Source of the DNA: an uncultured Alphaproteobacteria bacterium
GTDB lineage: Bacteria; Pseudomonadota; Alphaproteobacteria; Micropepsales; Micropepsaceae
Assembly: GCA_903857685.1 (NCBI GenBank)
Contig: CAIOFO010000147.1
Span: 1-42,928, forward strand
DNA length: 42,928 nt
Reading direction: 5' to 3'
Part shown: positions 42,563 through 42,928 of the stretch, one piece after another
Position numbering within the stretch: the stretch's first letter is position 1
Layout: the number at the start of each line of letters is the position of its first letter
Made by a program: the position numbers and the translations under genes
The notes under the pieces: generated by a model
Told to the model about the DNA's origin: nothing
The model's input: only the letters and a program-made list of their open reading frames with translations
The model's database searches: none

Positions 42563-42928
42563 ATGTCGGGTTACAAGTTGTTGAAGCATGGACTGTTGTG
42601 CACGGCGCCGGTGGCACTGCTGCTCGGCGTGATCGCCGCTCCGGCGGGCGCGCAAACCGCGCCGTACGGCCAGCCTTCGACGGCCAAGGGCGACTGGCCC
42701 ATGTATTTCGCCGATCCGTCGGGATCGCGCTATCTGCCGTTCGACCAGATCAACGGCTCCAACTTCAACAAGCTGGAAGTGGCCTGGCAGTTCAAGACCG
42801 ACCAGATGGGCGCCCATCCGGAATACAAGCTGGAAGGCACCCCGATCGAGGTCAACGGCACCGTCTATACCACCGCCGGCTCGCGCCGCGACGTGGTGGC
42901 GCTGGACGCCAAGACCGGCGAACTGAAG
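42563..42928 (+). CDS. PQQ-dependent dehydrogenase, N-terminal part (runs off the window)
   Basis: The first 122 codons of a secreted quinoprotein. A signal peptide (LLCTAPVALLLGVIAAPAGA) is followed by DWPMYFADPSGSRYLPFDQI, NFNKLEVAWQF, GTPIEVNGTVYTTAGSRRDV and VALDAKTGELK, which are the first blades of the PQQ beta-propeller. Such periplasmic enzymes oxidise sugars or alcohols and pass electrons to quinone or cytochrome. I use ATG 42563, which has AAGGA eight bases upstream; ATG 42554 is three codons earlier but its ribosome site would be too close. The gene continues beyond the end, so substrate type (glucose, alcohol) is open. Confidence 0.85.
   Translation, partial: MSGYKLLKHGLLCTAPVALLLGVIAAPAGAQTAPYGQPSTAKGDWPMYFADPSGSRYLPFDQINGSNFNKLEVAWQFKTDQMGAHPEYKLEGTPIEVNGTVYTTAGSRRDVVALDAKTGELK

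Noticed and set aside
1-42928. Looked for CRISPR arrays, insertion sequences, toxin-antitoxin pairs and defence genes
   Set aside because: No regularly spaced repeats, transposase motifs or defence domains were seen. Only the left edge hints at a mobile element.

Overview
This window is a stretch of GC-rich, tightly packed chromosome, almost certainly from an alphaproteobacterium. The reasons are the nadE-gltX-cysS-cimA and glmU-glmS-rpiA-gor neighbourhoods, a short second-type GluRS, class II DAHP synthase, an Atm1-type exporter, a PRC-barrel gene with a textbook EcfG (general stress sigma) promoter, and frequent GTG/TTG starts with ATGA, TAATG or GTGA overlaps. A more exact placement (for example near Rhizomicrobium/Micropepsaceae) is only a guess. 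Most of the content is core metabolism, not an accessory island. The one hint of mobile DNA is at the extreme left edge, where a tRNA-Val gene points at what may be the first four codons of an integrase.

Layout. 1-172: possible island edge and tRNA-Val(CAC). 296-2524: divergent MASE1 sensor kinase and single-domain response regulator. 2519-3202: gph, then the divergent operon glmU-glmS-rpiA-gor (3292-8579) for cell-wall precursor, pentose-phosphate and glutathione metabolism. 8583-9863: SulP-type anion transporter without a STAS domain. 10076-12238: class II DAHP synthase and an unknown six-helix membrane protein. 12349-13323: Gfo/Idh/MocA oxidoreductase behind a possible leader peptide. 13363-19363: nadE-gltX-cysS-cimA. 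19424-19996: LOG-family protein. 20068-22023: a 30-residue membrane peptide and an Atm1-type ABC exporter. 22020-24314: a two-domain cold-shock protein divergent from a DEAD-box RNA helicase with a long leader. 24405-29007: YaiI/DUF188, SelO, leuD, leuB and a TPR protein. 29021-35263 (minus strand): maeB, PKHD-type hydroxylase, DUF983 and ppc. 35443-39666: a PDZ-less HtrA-like protease followed by MoxR, DUF58 and a BatA-like VWA protein, closed by a strong terminator. 39726-41348: PRC-barrel protein, a 62-residue Gln/Asn-rich peptide and a secreted protein of unknown function. 41563-42928: an isolated RnfD/NqrB-like membrane protein and the start of a PQQ dehydrogenase that runs off the window.

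How the genes work together. CimA with LeuD and LeuB gives a threonine-independent route to 2-oxobutyrate (isoleucine) as well as leucine synthesis. Ppc and MaeB are opposing C3/C4 enzymes encoded close together. Gor and the Atm1-type exporter both concern glutathione. The cold-shock protein and the RNA helicase form a likely RNA-remodelling pair. The PRC-barrel and Gln-rich genes diverge from a region carrying two EcfG-like promoters and are probably general-stress genes.

I did not find a clear new multi-gene defence or biosynthetic system. The best leads are the protease-MoxR-DUF58-VWA unit, the EcfG-controlled small disordered protein, the micro-membrane-protein before the Atm1 exporter, the lone RnfD-like protein beside a PQQ dehydrogenase, and the hairpin with a stop codon in its loop at 19407-19442.
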